IMG/VR virus record: IMGVR_UViG_3300025141_000627
Coordinates: 1-26,372 of that record
Source of the DNA: a virus
Strand: one strand, 5' to 3'
Length of the DNA stretch: 26,372 nt
In this document: one piece after another, positions 1 to 6,936 of the stretch
Position numbering within the stretch: position 1 is the stretch's first letter
Layout of the letters: the number at the start of each line of letters is the position of its first letter
Notes under the pieces: model-generated
What the model was told of the DNA's origin: nothing
The model's input: the letters and a program-made list of their open reading frames with translations, nothing else
Database searches by the model: none
Program-made: the position numbers and the translations under genes

Positions 1-27
1 CCTTCTGGGCCTTTCGCAGTAAGATAA
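1..27 (+). CDS. possible 3' end of an upstream gene (partial)
   Basis: The first bases can be read as the tail of a gene entering from the left. Frame 1 ends PSGPFAVR at a TAA at 25-27; frame 2 ends LLGLSQ at a TAA at 20-22. The sequence does not decide between them. By position, just before tail genes, a capsid or other structural gene is plausible, but this is inference. Confidence 0.25.
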   Translation, partial: PSGPFAVR

Positions 28-43
28 AAATTAATAGTTGTAT

Positions 44-90
44 AAGGAGACATCTCGCCTCGCAAGACAACTGAAACAATAAAGGAGACA
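44..90 (+). promoter_or_regulatory. duplicated Shine-Dalgarno-like AAGGAGACA
   Basis: AAGGAGACA occurs twice, at 44-52 and 82-90. The second copy sits directly before the ATG at 93 and is a strong ribosome binding site for that gene. The first copy has no ATG, GTG or TTG at a usable distance. It may be a leftover from a duplicated leader or lost start, or part of a 5' untranslated structure. Confidence 0.5.
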
Positions 91-92
91 AC

Positions 93-428
93 ATGGCAAA
101 CCTTCAAAAACACAGAGCACACGAATCTTTAAATTTAGATTCAGCTGCTGATTGGCAAGTACAATCTGCAGTTACAGCAGATTCAGATGGAGTAGCAGTT
201 AATGTTACTTCATATCATACAATTCACTTACAATCTGATAATGACTTTTATTTTACATTCAATACTACAGGTACTGATTCAGATGTATCTGTTGATAATG
301 ACTTATATTTAATGGGTGGCGATACAATATATTCATTAAAAGTACCTAGAGGATTAGGTGATAATATTTATTTAATAATGGAAAGAAAGGGCGGTTCTGA
401 TGCAACTGTCAAAGTAATTTTAGCTTAA
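93..428 (+). CDS. small beta-rich probable virion protein (111 aa)
   Basis: Product unrecognised at family level. The 111 residues alternate polar and hydrophobic residues, with many Asp, Thr and Ser and few long helices, and end in a short hydrophobic strand (VKVILA). This is the look of a small beta-sandwich decoration, head-closure or fibre accessory protein. There is no signal peptide or membrane helix. The ATG is well supported by AAGGAGACA at 82-90. The next gene, the large tail fibre, starts 10 bases after its stop with its own strong ribosome binding site, so both are probably made in quantity late in infection. A structural role is inferred from position, composition and initiation signal only. 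Confidence 0.7.
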   Translation: MANLQKHRAHESLNLDSAADWQVQSAVTADSDGVAVNVTSYHTIHLQSDNDFYFTFNTTGTDSDVSVDNDLYLMGGDTIYSLKVPRGLGDNIYLIMERKGGSDATVKVILA

Positions 429-438
429 GGAGATAATT

Positions 439-3400
439 ATGAAAAGTAGCATTATATCAACAACTGCTGATTCAATATCTTCAGGCGGTACAATATCTGG
501 CGACCTGACCATTTCAGGTGATTTAACTGTAAGTGGTAGTGGGGGATTCGATTATTCAGAAGTTTTAACTGGTGATATGGCAATTACCAATACAGCGGAT
601 ACTGTTGGTCTTACTATAACTCAAAGTGGTGATGGGTCGGCTCTTCTTATTGACCAAAATCATGCTACGGCACTTGGATTATATGTAGATGCTGAAACAA
701 CAACTGGAACTTCAGTTGAGCTAAACAGCAACGCTTTAACTACTGGAACTGGGACATTAATCACTTCTAATTCTTCTAATACAGGAGCGTTTAATATTTG
801 CCATATTAGAAACGACAACGCATCAGCAACTGGTGCTACTGCATTAAAGATTCAGCAAGATAGTTCAGGAAATGCAATAGAATCGTCAGGTAAAGTCGAA
901 TTAGCAATCAGCAGTACAGATGCTTATACACCAACTGCCTATAATGATTTTCCAGTATTAACTATAAAGCACACAGATGGAGATACTTATTACGGAAATA
1001 TCAGATTTACTAATAGTTCGGGTGACTATGAAAAATTCTTTGGTAGTGTTCAAACAAGTGGAAATACTTCTGATTTGGTATTTCAGGGATATGACAGAGC
1101 GGCAACTGCATTTAAAGAATATCTTAGAATTAAGGAAGATGGCAATGTCGGAATTGGGGAGACATCTCCAGATACTTTATTTCACATGACTAAAGATGGA
1201 GTAGCAGAATTAAAGATAGAAGCGTTGGGTAATGCCAATGGAAAATATCCAGTTATTACTTTCTATCGAAACGATGCAGTAGCAGGTTATGTAGGAGTAG
1301 AAGATTCTGACGGTGGTGCTATACTAACTGGTACGGCTGGTGCGGAAATGGTAATTAGGTCTCAAGATGATATATGGTTTGCAACGGGTGGTAATAATAA
1401 AAGAATGCTTCTCGATGACAATTCCCGAATCTCGCTATCGAATAATGATTTAGGTGGTACTGGTGGTTCAGATAGTTTAAGTGCGAATACACTTCTTGGA
1501 CATTTAGCAGGTGAGGACATTGCTTCGGGTGGTGTGGATAACACATACTTTGGACATAAGGCAGGTAATAATAATGCGACTGGGGATGATAATACTTTTA
1601 TTGGTTCAAATGCGGGTAAAGGAGTTAATGGAAATAGCAATGACGACAATACTGGTATAGGCTCTGATTGTATGTTGGCAATCACAACAGGAACCAGAAA
1701 TACAGCCATAGGAAGAGGTTCTGGTGATGGTCTTACTACAGTAAATAGGACTGTATTAATTGGTGATTCTGCTGGAAGTGGAGTAATGATTACTAATGGA
1801 AGCGGTAGTATTCCAAGTTATGCAGATGGTACAGTTGCCATTGGATATTCGGCTCTCTACGCCCTCACATCTGGTGCAGGTAATACGGCTATTGGGTATC
1901 AAGCTCTTGCTACGGAAAATGATGGTGAAGCTAATACTGCTGTGGGTTATCAAGCATTTACTAAATTAAATACGGCGAGTGGTTATGGGGCTGGAGTTGC
2001 TATCGGAAAAGTAGCAGGAGCGGCTCTTACAACGGGTATTAATAATACAATAGTTGGAGCATATGCTTTAGATGCGGCTACAACCGCACTCAATAATGTT
2101 GCCATTGGTACTGAGGCGATGTCAGCAGTTCCATCTGGACAAGCTGTTGATGGATGTGTATCAATCGGTTATCAGGCATTAACAGGTGCTGGTGGTACAA
2201 CTACTGGAATAAATAATAGCATTGCTATTGGTAGTCAAGCTCTTAAAGCCCTCACAACTGGTGGTAATAATGTTGCTATTGGGTATGAGGCAATGTTGGA
2301 AGAAACAACTGGTGCAAATAATACTGTTGTAGGGCATCAAGCTATGAATGATTCTCTTGCTGGTTTAGGAAATAATAATGATACATTCATTGGTTATAAT
2401 TCAGGTGGTGGTACTTGGTTGACTGCTGCTTCATCTGGAAATACAGCAGTTGGGTCTAACACTATGATTGGTGCTATGAATGGGGCTGGAAACAATACTG
2501 CTGTTGGATATAACGGATTAAATGCATTGACTACTGGAGATGACAATGTGGCTGTCGGTAGGAGTGCCTTATTATCGGTCAACTCAGGAGCTTACAATAC
2601 TGTAATGGGGACATACGCAGGTGATGCCATAACGACATCAAGTAACTGTACATTAATCGGAAGAGCGGCTGGTAGTAGCATAAATGATAATGCTGCCAAT
2701 GGGACAGTAGCAATAGGTTTCGGGTCTCTTGAGGCACAGACATCTGGTAATGGAAATACGGCTGTGGGGTATAATTCTGGGACGGCTCTAACAACTGGTA
2801 CTAATAATACATATATTGGATTTGGTGCGGCTGATGCAACTCATATTGACAGTAGTTCTAACACAGCAATCGGCTCTGGTGCTATGGGAGGTAGTCAAGG
2901 AGCAGGGGCTTCAAATTATAATGTTGCTGTTGGTAATAGTGCTATGGGGTCTGGAACATTAAATGCGGCAGGAAGCAATGTAGCTGTCGGGTGGCAGGCA
3001 CAACTCTCATTAACAGAAGGAGATTCAAATGTTGCTATTGGCTCAAAGGTAGATTCAGGTAATTTAGCTCCTTTATTCACAAATACTGTTGGTTCTTATT
3101 GTATAGCAATAGGTACTGGTGCTTTAGGTACAGCAAATGAAAATGATAATGATGGGACTGTAGCGATTGGACATTTAGCGTGTGAAGTTCAAGCTGGTAC
3201 TGGTGGAGCACAGTTTGCTAATGCGACAACTGCTGTGGGATACAAAGCACTTACCGCACTCACAACTGGTGCTGGGAATACGGCTATGGGGTATCAAGCG
3301 GCAATAAATATAACAACTGGTTCATCCAATACAGCAGTAGGTTATGAATCACTATATACTGAAGACTTAGGTTTTGGTACTACTGCTATTGGTTATAGGT

Positions 3401-4293
3401 CGTGCTATTACCAAAATTCAGATGATGCTGATGAGGTTACGGGAAATACAGCAGTTGGATATGCCTCGATGCATGTAAATGTGGATGGTCAGTTTAATAC
3501 CGCTGTTGGTTATCAATCTCTATATACTATGGAGCCTGGCTCCGATAATACTGGTGAAAATACAGCAGTCGGATACCAATCGGGAAAATTTGTTTCTGTT
3601 GGTCTAAATAATACTTTTGTAGGTGCAAGTTCTGGTTTAGGAATTACTGGAACACCATTGGAAGGGAATAATAATACTGCTTTGGGGTATAAGGCTGGAT
3701 TAGAACTTGAAGGTGCGGCTCATTCTAATACATTTTTAGGTTCAGTGGCGGGAAATACAACTGAAGCAGGTGTTGAAAATACTTGTGTAGGTTATAATTG
3801 TTTAGCTGAAGATGATACTGCTACCAATCAAGTTGTTATAGGTAATAATGTAACTGGAACAGCAGACAACGCAGTTCATATTGGTAATGATACAAGCCAT
3901 ATAAGGTGTGATTTCAATTCTGACCAAACATGGGACGCTTCATCCGACAGAAGGCAAAAGAAAGATATAGAAGAATCTGAATTAGGTCTTGATTTTATTA
4001 ATGATTTAAAGCCATCTAAATATAGATATAAATCTCCAAGTGAATTTCCAGAAGAATGGAAAGCACATGACCCAGAGGATAAATCCCCAATGGGTGGTTC
4101 AGACAAATATTACTATGGATTCATTGCCCAAGAAGTAAAAGAATCTATTGATAAATACGATGCTTCTGATTATGGAGCTTGGAGTTCTGACCCAGATGGT
4201 AGACAAAGAATATCAAGAGAGCAATTTGTAGTAAGTCTTGTAAAAGCAGTACAAGAATTAACAGCAAGAGTAAAGGAATTAGAAGACGCATAA
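439..4293 (+). CDS. tail fibre/spike with YadA-head-like repeats and C-terminal S74 endosialidase chaperone
   Basis: A 1284-aa receptor-binding or fibre protein. The N-terminal part (about 1-230) is rich in Thr, Ser and Gly; around 234-243 is the fibre motif DGNVGIGETSP. Residues about 349-1150 form a long array of NTAIGY-type repeats like the left-handed beta-roll head of YadA trimeric adhesins. The C-terminus from about 1169 matches the intramolecular chaperone of endosialidase (peptidase S74): S1169-D1170 followed by RRQKKDIE, later YYGFIAQEV, and a final short coiled coil. In this family the chaperone drives trimer assembly and cleaves itself off before the Ser of the Ser-Asp pair, here expected between S1168 and S1169. 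AAGGAGA at 427-433 supports the start. The adhesive role is inferred; the chaperone call is strong. Confidence 0.9.
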   Translation: MKSSIISTTADSISSGGTISGDLTISGDLTVSGSGGFDYSEVLTGDMAITNTADTVGLTITQSGDGSALLIDQNHATALGLYVDAETTTGTSVELNSNALTTGTGTLITSNSSNTGAFNICHIRNDNASATGATALKIQQDSSGNAIESSGKVELAISSTDAYTPTAYNDFPVLTIKHTDGDTYYGNIRFTNSSGDYEKFFGSVQTSGNTSDLVFQGYDRAATAFKEYLRIKEDGNVGIGETSPDTLFHMTKDGVAELKIEALGNANGKYPVITFYRNDAVAGYVGVEDSDGGAILTGTAGAEMVIRSQDDIWFATGGNNKRMLLDDNSRISLSNNDLGGTGGSDSLSANTLLGHLAGEDIASGGVDNTYFGHKAGNNNATGDDNTFIGSNAGKGVNGNSNDDNTGIGSDCMLAITTGTRNTAIGRGSGDGLTTVNRTVLIGDSAGSGVMITNGSGSIPSYADGTVAIGYSALYALTSGAGNTAIGYQALATENDGEANTAVGYQAFTKLNTASGYGAGVAIGKVAGAALTTGINNTIVGAYALDAATTALNNVAIGTEAMSAVPSGQAVDGCVSIGYQALTGAGGTTTGINNSIAIGSQALKALTTGGNNVAIGYEAMLEETTGANNTVVGHQAMNDSLAGLGNNNDTFIGYNSGGGTWLTAASSGNTAVGSNTMIGAMNGAGNNTAVGYNGLNALTTGDDNVAVGRSALLSVNSGAYNTVMGTYAGDAITTSSNCTLIGRAAGSSINDNAANGTVAIGFGSLEAQTSGNGNTAVGYNSGTALTTGTNNTYIGFGAADATHIDSSSNTAIGSGAMGGSQGAGASNYNVAVGNSAMGSGTLNAAGSNVAVGWQAQLSLTEGDSNVAIGSKVDSGNLAPLFTNTVGSYCIAIGTGALGTANENDNDGTVAIGHLACEVQAGTGGAQFANATTAVGYKALTALTTGAGNTAMGYQAAINITTGSSNTAVGYESLYTEDLGFGTTAIGYRSCYYQNSDDADEVTGNTAVGYASMHVNVDGQFNTAVGYQSLYTMEPGSDNTGENTAVGYQSGKFVSVGLNNTFVGASSGLGITGTPLEGNNNTALGYKAGLELEGAAHSNTFLGSVAGNTTEAGVENTCVGYNCLAEDDTATNQVVIGNNVTGTADNAVHIGNDTSHIRCDFNSDQTWDASSDRRQKKDIEESELGLDFINDLKPSKYRYKSPSEFPEEWKAHDPEDKSPMGGSDKYYYGFIAQEVKESIDKYDASDYGAWSSDPDGRQRISREQFVVSLVKAVQELTARVKELEDA
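1484..3890 (+). repeat. coding tandem repeats (NTAIGY-type) in the tail fibre
   Basis: This stretch encodes more than 40 degenerate repeats by hand count, each built round an [NT]-[TV]-[AF]-[IVL]-G core usually followed by Y, S or H, and commonly preceded by a TTG turn. Spacing varies from about 14 to 30 residues. DNA copies such as AATACAGCAGTTGG and AATACGGCTATGGGG recur with synonymous differences. The array could gain or lose copies by recombination. Confidence 0.85.
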
Positions 4294-4335
4294 ATAACTT
4301 CCCAATAATTTAACTAACAAACAAGGAGTCAAATA

Positions 4336-4569
4336 ATGGCTAAAGACAAAAAAGAAAAGCCAGTCCTGAATCTAGATGATAAAGAGTACATTATCGAAGA
4401 TATGACTGACGAACAGAAAATGATGGTAAATCACATTAACGATTTGCAGAACAAACAGAATACGAATCAGTTTATGGCTGACCAGCTATCTGTTGGTAAA
4501 GAAGCGTTCATTAATATGCTACGTTCATCTTTAGAACCTGAACCTGAAGAGGCTGAAGCAGAAGCATGA
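4336..4569 (+). CDS. small acidic protein downstream of the tail fibre (77 aa)
   Basis: A short, charged, soluble protein. An N-terminal Lys-rich tip (MAKDKKEK) precedes a small beta-like segment (LNLDDKEYIIEDM), then a predicted helical hairpin or coiled coil (residues about 24-66) and an acidic tail EPEPEEAEAEA. The pattern, a short D-x-K-E-Y strand followed by a helix with regular Leu and Gln, reminds me of the DUF6447 family of small phage proteins; that is memory, not a search. AAGGAG at 4323-4328 is a good ribosome binding site for ATG 4336. Its stop overlaps the next start by ATGA. A fibre-assembly or accessory role is possible from position only. Confidence 0.75.
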   Translation: MAKDKKEKPVLNLDDKEYIIEDMTDEQKMMVNHINDLQNKQNTNQFMADQLSVGKEAFINMLRSSLEPEPEEAEAEA

Positions 4570-5015
4570 TAGTAAGAAGGTGTAGTCAGGGTCATCGAGT
4601 GAGGATTCATAGAAATACAACTCCCGGTGCTACTCGCACAAAAACATATGCAGATGGGTCTACTGAGACTCTGACTTACCCTTCGTCTTATGATTACTTT
4701 GTTGATGTAGATGGTACAGTAGCAAAGAAAAGTAATAGTTTTAAAGTTGTAGAAGAGTTCTTTGTTGCTGAATGTGCTAAAAAACATGGTGATGGACATG
4801 GTAGATTGATAGTAGGAGGTCATCATATCATTAATGGTGTCGCTACTACACAAGCAGATTATCCTACAGATGCAAATACTAAGTCAGAAATAAAAGACTT
4901 CTATGATAATCGTGGAGTTGCTTATGGTGGAAGTGAAACTAAATCAGAACTTCTTTCAAGAATAGTGCCTCAAATGAGTGGTGATAAAGAAGTATCTCAA
5001 CATTTAAAGGTATAG
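4566..5015 (+). CDS. hypothetical protein with C-terminal HeH/SAP-like segment (149 aa)
   Basis: The N-terminal 110 residues are not recognised; they contain several His (KKHGDGHGR, GGHHI), a Cys at 6 and a Cys in VAECAKKH. The last 35 residues, TKSEIKDFYDNRGVAYGGSE and then TKSELLSRI, have the helix-extension-helix layout of HeH/LEM/SAP-like motifs, which in phage proteins often form a short nucleic-acid-binding or protein-binding tail. Translation is coupled to the upstream gene by ATGA. The function of the main domain is unknown; I see no peptidoglycan hydrolase signature, so I do not call it an endolysin. The HeH call is moderate, as it rests on the K-x-E-I-x-x-x-x-x-x-x-G-x-x-Y plus T-K-x-E-L-L pattern. 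Confidence 0.75.
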   Translation: MIVRRCSQGHRVRIHRNTTPGATRTKTYADGSTETLTYPSSYDYFVDVDGTVAKKSNSFKVVEEFFVAECAKKHGDGHGRLIVGGHHIINGVATTQADYPTDANTKSEIKDFYDNRGVAYGGSETKSELLSRIVPQMSGDKEVSQHLKV

Positions 5016-5016
5016 T

Positions 5017-5076
5017 ATGGAAAATATTTCAACATCATATGACATCCCTGTAAAATATGCTTATGTGGGATTATAA
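5017..5076 (+). CDS. possible 19-aa microprotein
   Basis: An ATG one base after the preceding stop opens a 19-codon frame (MENISTSYDIPVKYAYVGL). AAAGG at 5006-5010, six bases upstream, is a better ribosome binding site than the one available to the following gene at 5097. It may be a real short peptide, or a leader that couples ribosomes towards 5097, 20 bases beyond its stop. Too short to judge by composition. Confidence 0.35.
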   Translation: MENISTSYDIPVKYAYVGL

Positions 5077-5096
5077 TCACCAAATAGTATGTTTAA

Positions 5097-5414
5097 ATGG
5101 CTAAACCTGAGACTGCTAGAAGTTACAAGGGTACTGTGGTTGACGATAATGCTATCGTTAGTATTAACCTCAAATGGTTGGGGCAGTTACTTGTTTTGGT
5201 CGGCATGCTTGTTTATGGTTATTGGCGTATCGAATCAAGGTTGGGACAACTTGAGAATGAAATGCTATCTGCTGACGTTAAAATTGAAGACTTACTTGAC
5301 AAGCATATGGCTGAAGAAAAGATACAAAGAGAGCAATTAGAAGAAAAAGTAAACTTCTATGAAAAAGAATTTAACATTAATCCCTTATCTTGGGGAAAGC
5401 GTAACAAGAAATGA
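5097..5414 (+). CDS. single-pass membrane protein with coiled coil, holin-like (105 aa)
   Basis: One transmembrane helix at about residues 26-43 (LKWLGQLLVLVGMLVYGYW) is followed by a charged heptad-rich helix (about 45-90, ending EREQLEEKVNFYEKEF in character) and a basic tail. The N-terminus before the helix is polar. This is the topology of several small phage holins or membrane-bound coiled-coil proteins, but I cannot assign a family. A different frame, ATG 5089 to 5340, is also open and hydrophobic; I prefer 5097 because it gives a normal membrane-plus-coil protein and because its stop overlaps the next gene by ATGA. No clear ribosome binding site is seen, so coupling from 5017-5076 is possible. 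Confidence 0.75.
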   Translation: MAKPETARSYKGTVVDDNAIVSINLKWLGQLLVLVGMLVYGYWRIESRLGQLENEMLSADVKIEDLLDKHMAEEKIQREQLEEKVNFYEKEFNINPLSWGKRNKK

Positions 5415-5677
5415 CTTCTGATATTATAATATTAATACAGGAGTTAGGTTTTCCAGTTGCTATTAGCCTCGGATTAGCCTTTGCTTTATATAGTGTAGTA
5501 AGATTTATTTTAAAAGAGAAAGTAGAAGATACTTTAAAAAGGTTTGACGAGAAACACGAAAACTTGCAACACAGATTGGATATAATTATGCAGGAACTTG
5601 GCAAGATAAAAAAGTGGAATGCAGAGATTAAGTCTGATTTAAAAATTTATATTGATTTAGTAATGAGAAATAAGTAA
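5411..5677 (+). CDS. single-pass membrane protein with coiled coil, holin-like (88 aa)
   Basis: A hydrophobic N-terminal helix, about residues 4-34 (IIILIQELGFPVAISLGLAF and on), is followed by a long charged helix with heptad spacing (ILKEKVEDTLKRFDEKHENL, then a repeat-like HRLDIIMQELGKI) ending in a basic tip. It repeats the layout of its two neighbours without obvious sequence identity. Start and upstream stop overlap as ATGA. Holin, spanin-like or membrane-anchored scaffold are all possible; the one-helix N-out or N-in topology cannot be fixed by eye. The position in a block of small membrane genes next to tail genes fits a lysis cassette, but no endolysin is recognisable nearby. Confidence 0.75.
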   Translation: MTSDIIILIQELGFPVAISLGLAFALYSVVRFILKEKVEDTLKRFDEKHENLQHRLDIIMQELGKIKKWNAEIKSDLKIYIDLVMRNK

Positions 5678-5690
5678 GGTAATATGAATA

Positions 5691-6008
5691 ATGGATTTTA
5701 TGGCGATATACTCAGAAGCTGGAATGATTGGCGTTGTTGGAGCAATGTTTGTGTTCATGGTTTATCAAAATGCCAAGAGAGCAGAACAACAAGCTGAAGA
5801 CTTGGAAGCATTAAAGATTGAAAATGAAGGTCAGTCAAAAAATATTGAAAATATTGAGGCAATTGTGCTTAAATTCTTAGATAGATGGAACCGTTCTGAC
5901 GAAACAAGAGACAGACGGCATGAAGATTTAGTAAAAGAAATAAATGACATGAGTGATGTTCTTATGGAAATTAAAGGTTCTTTAAGTAGAATAAATGGAA
6001 GAAGCTAA
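5691..6008 (+). CDS. single-pass membrane protein with coiled coil (105 aa)
   Basis: The third membrane-plus-coil protein in a row. A short helix (about residues 8-25, EAGMIGVVGAMFVFMVYQ) is followed by an Ala/Glu/Gln-rich coiled coil (AKRAEQQAEDLEALKIENEG), an Arg/Asp-rich middle (RWNRSDETRDRRHEDLVKEI) and a second amphipathic helix. TAAGG just upstream (5675-5679) supports ATG 5691; ATG 5700 (codon 4) is an alternative. Its stop overlaps the next start (TAATG). Holin-like by topology only; a membrane-bound adaptor of the virion or of lysis timing is equally possible. Confidence 0.75.
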   Translation: MDFMAIYSEAGMIGVVGAMFVFMVYQNAKRAEQQAEDLEALKIENEGQSKNIENIEAIVLKFLDRWNRSDETRDRRHEDLVKEINDMSDVLMEIKGSLSRINGRS

Positions 6009-6274
6009 TGAAGTTAGCAGAATTATATAATAAAGGCTCGCAACAAAAGGCATCTCCACAGGAGACAGAGCAACCTAAACAACCAAACAAGTCTAATGTG
6101 AATATTATAGTTAAGTTCCCAGAAGTCTCCGCTTTGATTAAACATTTAGATATGTTGTATTCTCATATGATAATAAATAATATGAATAATTCATCTAATA
6201 ATTCTATGTGGGAAAAAGTTGGTTGGTTTAATCCCGGTCAAGGTGCAGTTAAGCAATCACAGAGTGTGAACTAA
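6008..6274 (+). CDS. hypothetical protein, Asn/Gln-rich (88 aa)
   Basis: Unrecognised. The first 35 residues are polar and probably disordered (Gln, Pro, Lys, Ser), followed by a compact part with a strand-like NVNIIVKFPEV and a helix SALIKHLDMLYSHMIIN, then an Asn-rich linker and a short W-containing tail (WEKVGWFNPGQGAVKQ). No membrane helix and no Cys. It is coupled at both ends by TAATG junctions to membrane-protein genes at 5691 and 6274, so it is part of the same translation unit and may work with them. Real coding is supported by this tight packing rather than by homology. Confidence 0.65.
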   Translation: MKLAELYNKGSQQKASPQETEQPKQPNKSNVNIIVKFPEVSALIKHLDMLYSHMIINNMNNSSNNSMWEKVGWFNPGQGAVKQSQSVN

Positions 6275-6420
6275 TGGATAGTTTAAAAGTAACAGGCATA
6301 AGTACAAGTTTAGGTCTAGTATACTGGACAGATTTACTTTCAGGAGTGCTAATGTGTATAATGTTTTCAGCGCAGATTTACTACCTGTATTTAAAAACCA
6401 AAAAGATAAAGGAAAAATAA
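6274..6420 (+). CDS. 48-aa single-pass membrane protein
   Basis: A 48-residue protein reading MDSLKVTGISTSLGLVYWTD at its start. Residues about 13-38 form one hydrophobic helix containing a Cys, with a basic tip KTKKIKEK, so the tail should face the cytoplasm. The size fits minimal holins and other small phage membrane proteins. It begins in the stop of the upstream gene (TAATG) and is followed after one base by the next start. The coupling and the positive-inside pattern argue that it is real. Function unassigned. Confidence 0.65.
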   Translation: MDSLKVTGISTSLGLVYWTDLLSGVLMCIMFSAQIYYLYLKTKKIKEK

Positions 6421-6421
6421 T

Positions 6422-6598
6422 ATGTTAATGAAAATGGTAGCTAATGAACTTTTCTCTGATGAAACTAGAGATGAGCTAATTGATGAAATAAATAAAGCGG
6501 TTGATATTCCAATCATTTCGGAAAAGACCGAAAAAGCTATAATGGAAGCGGTTTGGAAACTAATCAAAGCTGTTCTATTGAAAAAGTTGGGAGTGTAA
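6422..6598 (+). CDS. 58-aa helical protein
   Basis: A short helical protein (MLMKMVANELFSDETRDELI at the start) with an acidic front half and a C-terminal amphipathic to hydrophobic helix (AIMEAVWKLIKAVLLKKLGV) that could lie on a membrane. AAAGGA at 6408-6413 with an eight-base spacer supports ATG 6422; ATGs at 6428 and 6434 are less well placed. The next gene starts one base after its stop. It belongs to the chain of small membrane-related genes; it could associate with the membrane through its last 20 residues, but I recognise no family. Confidence 0.65.
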   Translation: MLMKMVANELFSDETRDELIDEINKAVDIPIISEKTEKAIMEAVWKLIKAVLLKKLGV

Positions 6599-6599
6599 A

Positions 6600-6788
6600 A
6601 TGAAAGCAATTACTACAATCTTTTTAATCAGTATTCTTAATAGTTCTCAACCTCAGATAGTTGTATTAGAAACTACTGAAGTTGCTATGTCGGAGATTAA
6701 GAAGAAAAAGAAGAAAGGTAAGAAAATTAAGAAGAAAGGCAAGAAGAAAAAGAAAGGATTCTTTTCAAAATTCAAAGGTGCTAAATAA
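6600..6788 (+). CDS. extremely lysine-rich small protein with hydrophobic N-terminus (62 aa)
   Basis: Two very different halves. Residues 1-29 are uncharged and hydrophobic (MKAITTIFLISILNS and on), like a signal peptide or membrane anchor. Residues 31-62 are almost pure Lys and Gly (SEIKKKKKKGKKIKKKGKKK), ending FFSKFKGAK. The start at 6600 has GGGAG about seven bases upstream. An internal ATG at 6687 would give only the Lys-rich 33 residues but lacks a ribosome binding site. The tail could bind DNA or anionic phospholipid; which is inference. The DNA of the tail is a nearly unbroken purine run (about 6690-6752). Confidence 0.6.
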   Translation: MKAITTIFLISILNSSQPQIVVLETTEVAMSEIKKKKKKGKKIKKKGKKKKKGFFSKFKGAK

Positions 6789-6789
6789 T

Positions 6790-6936
6790 ATGCCAGCAAT
6801 AAAGAAACAACCTAAGAAGGTTAAGAAGTCTGATAATACGTCAGAAAACCTTAACAAAGCTGTCACATTTCTTCTTGATGAATTAGATACCATAAGAGCT
6901 AAAGTTGATAAAATGGCAGGTAGAATGGGATTGTAA
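6790..6936 (+). CDS. 48-aa basic protein with C-terminal helix
   Basis: The protein has a basic front (MPAIKKQPKKVKKSDNTSEN) and a helix (LNKAVTFLLDELDTIRAKVD) that looks able to dimerise as a coiled coil. ATG 6790 is chosen over the longer in-frame reading from 6682, which would run through the lysine tract of the previous gene and add a purely Arg/Lys stretch. AAAGG at 6774-6778 lies somewhat far (11 bases) from the start. The stop overlaps the next ATG (TAATG). Function unknown; the basic-plus-coil layout would suit nucleic-acid or virion-interior binding. Confidence 0.6.
   Translation: MPAIKKQPKKVKKSDNTSENLNKAVTFLLDELDTIRAKVDKMAGRMGL

Noticed and set aside
1355-1953. Minus-strand open frames inside the tail fibre gene
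   Set aside because: They mirror the Gly/Thr/Asn repeat codons of the plus strand, have odd Pro/Ser/His composition, and lack ribosome binding sites.
5089-5340. 83-aa hydrophobic open frame overlapping the 5097 gene
   Set aside because: It would give a multi-helix membrane protein, but it has no ribosome binding site, ends without relation to the next gene, and the 5097 frame gives a normal protein joined by ATGA to its neighbour.
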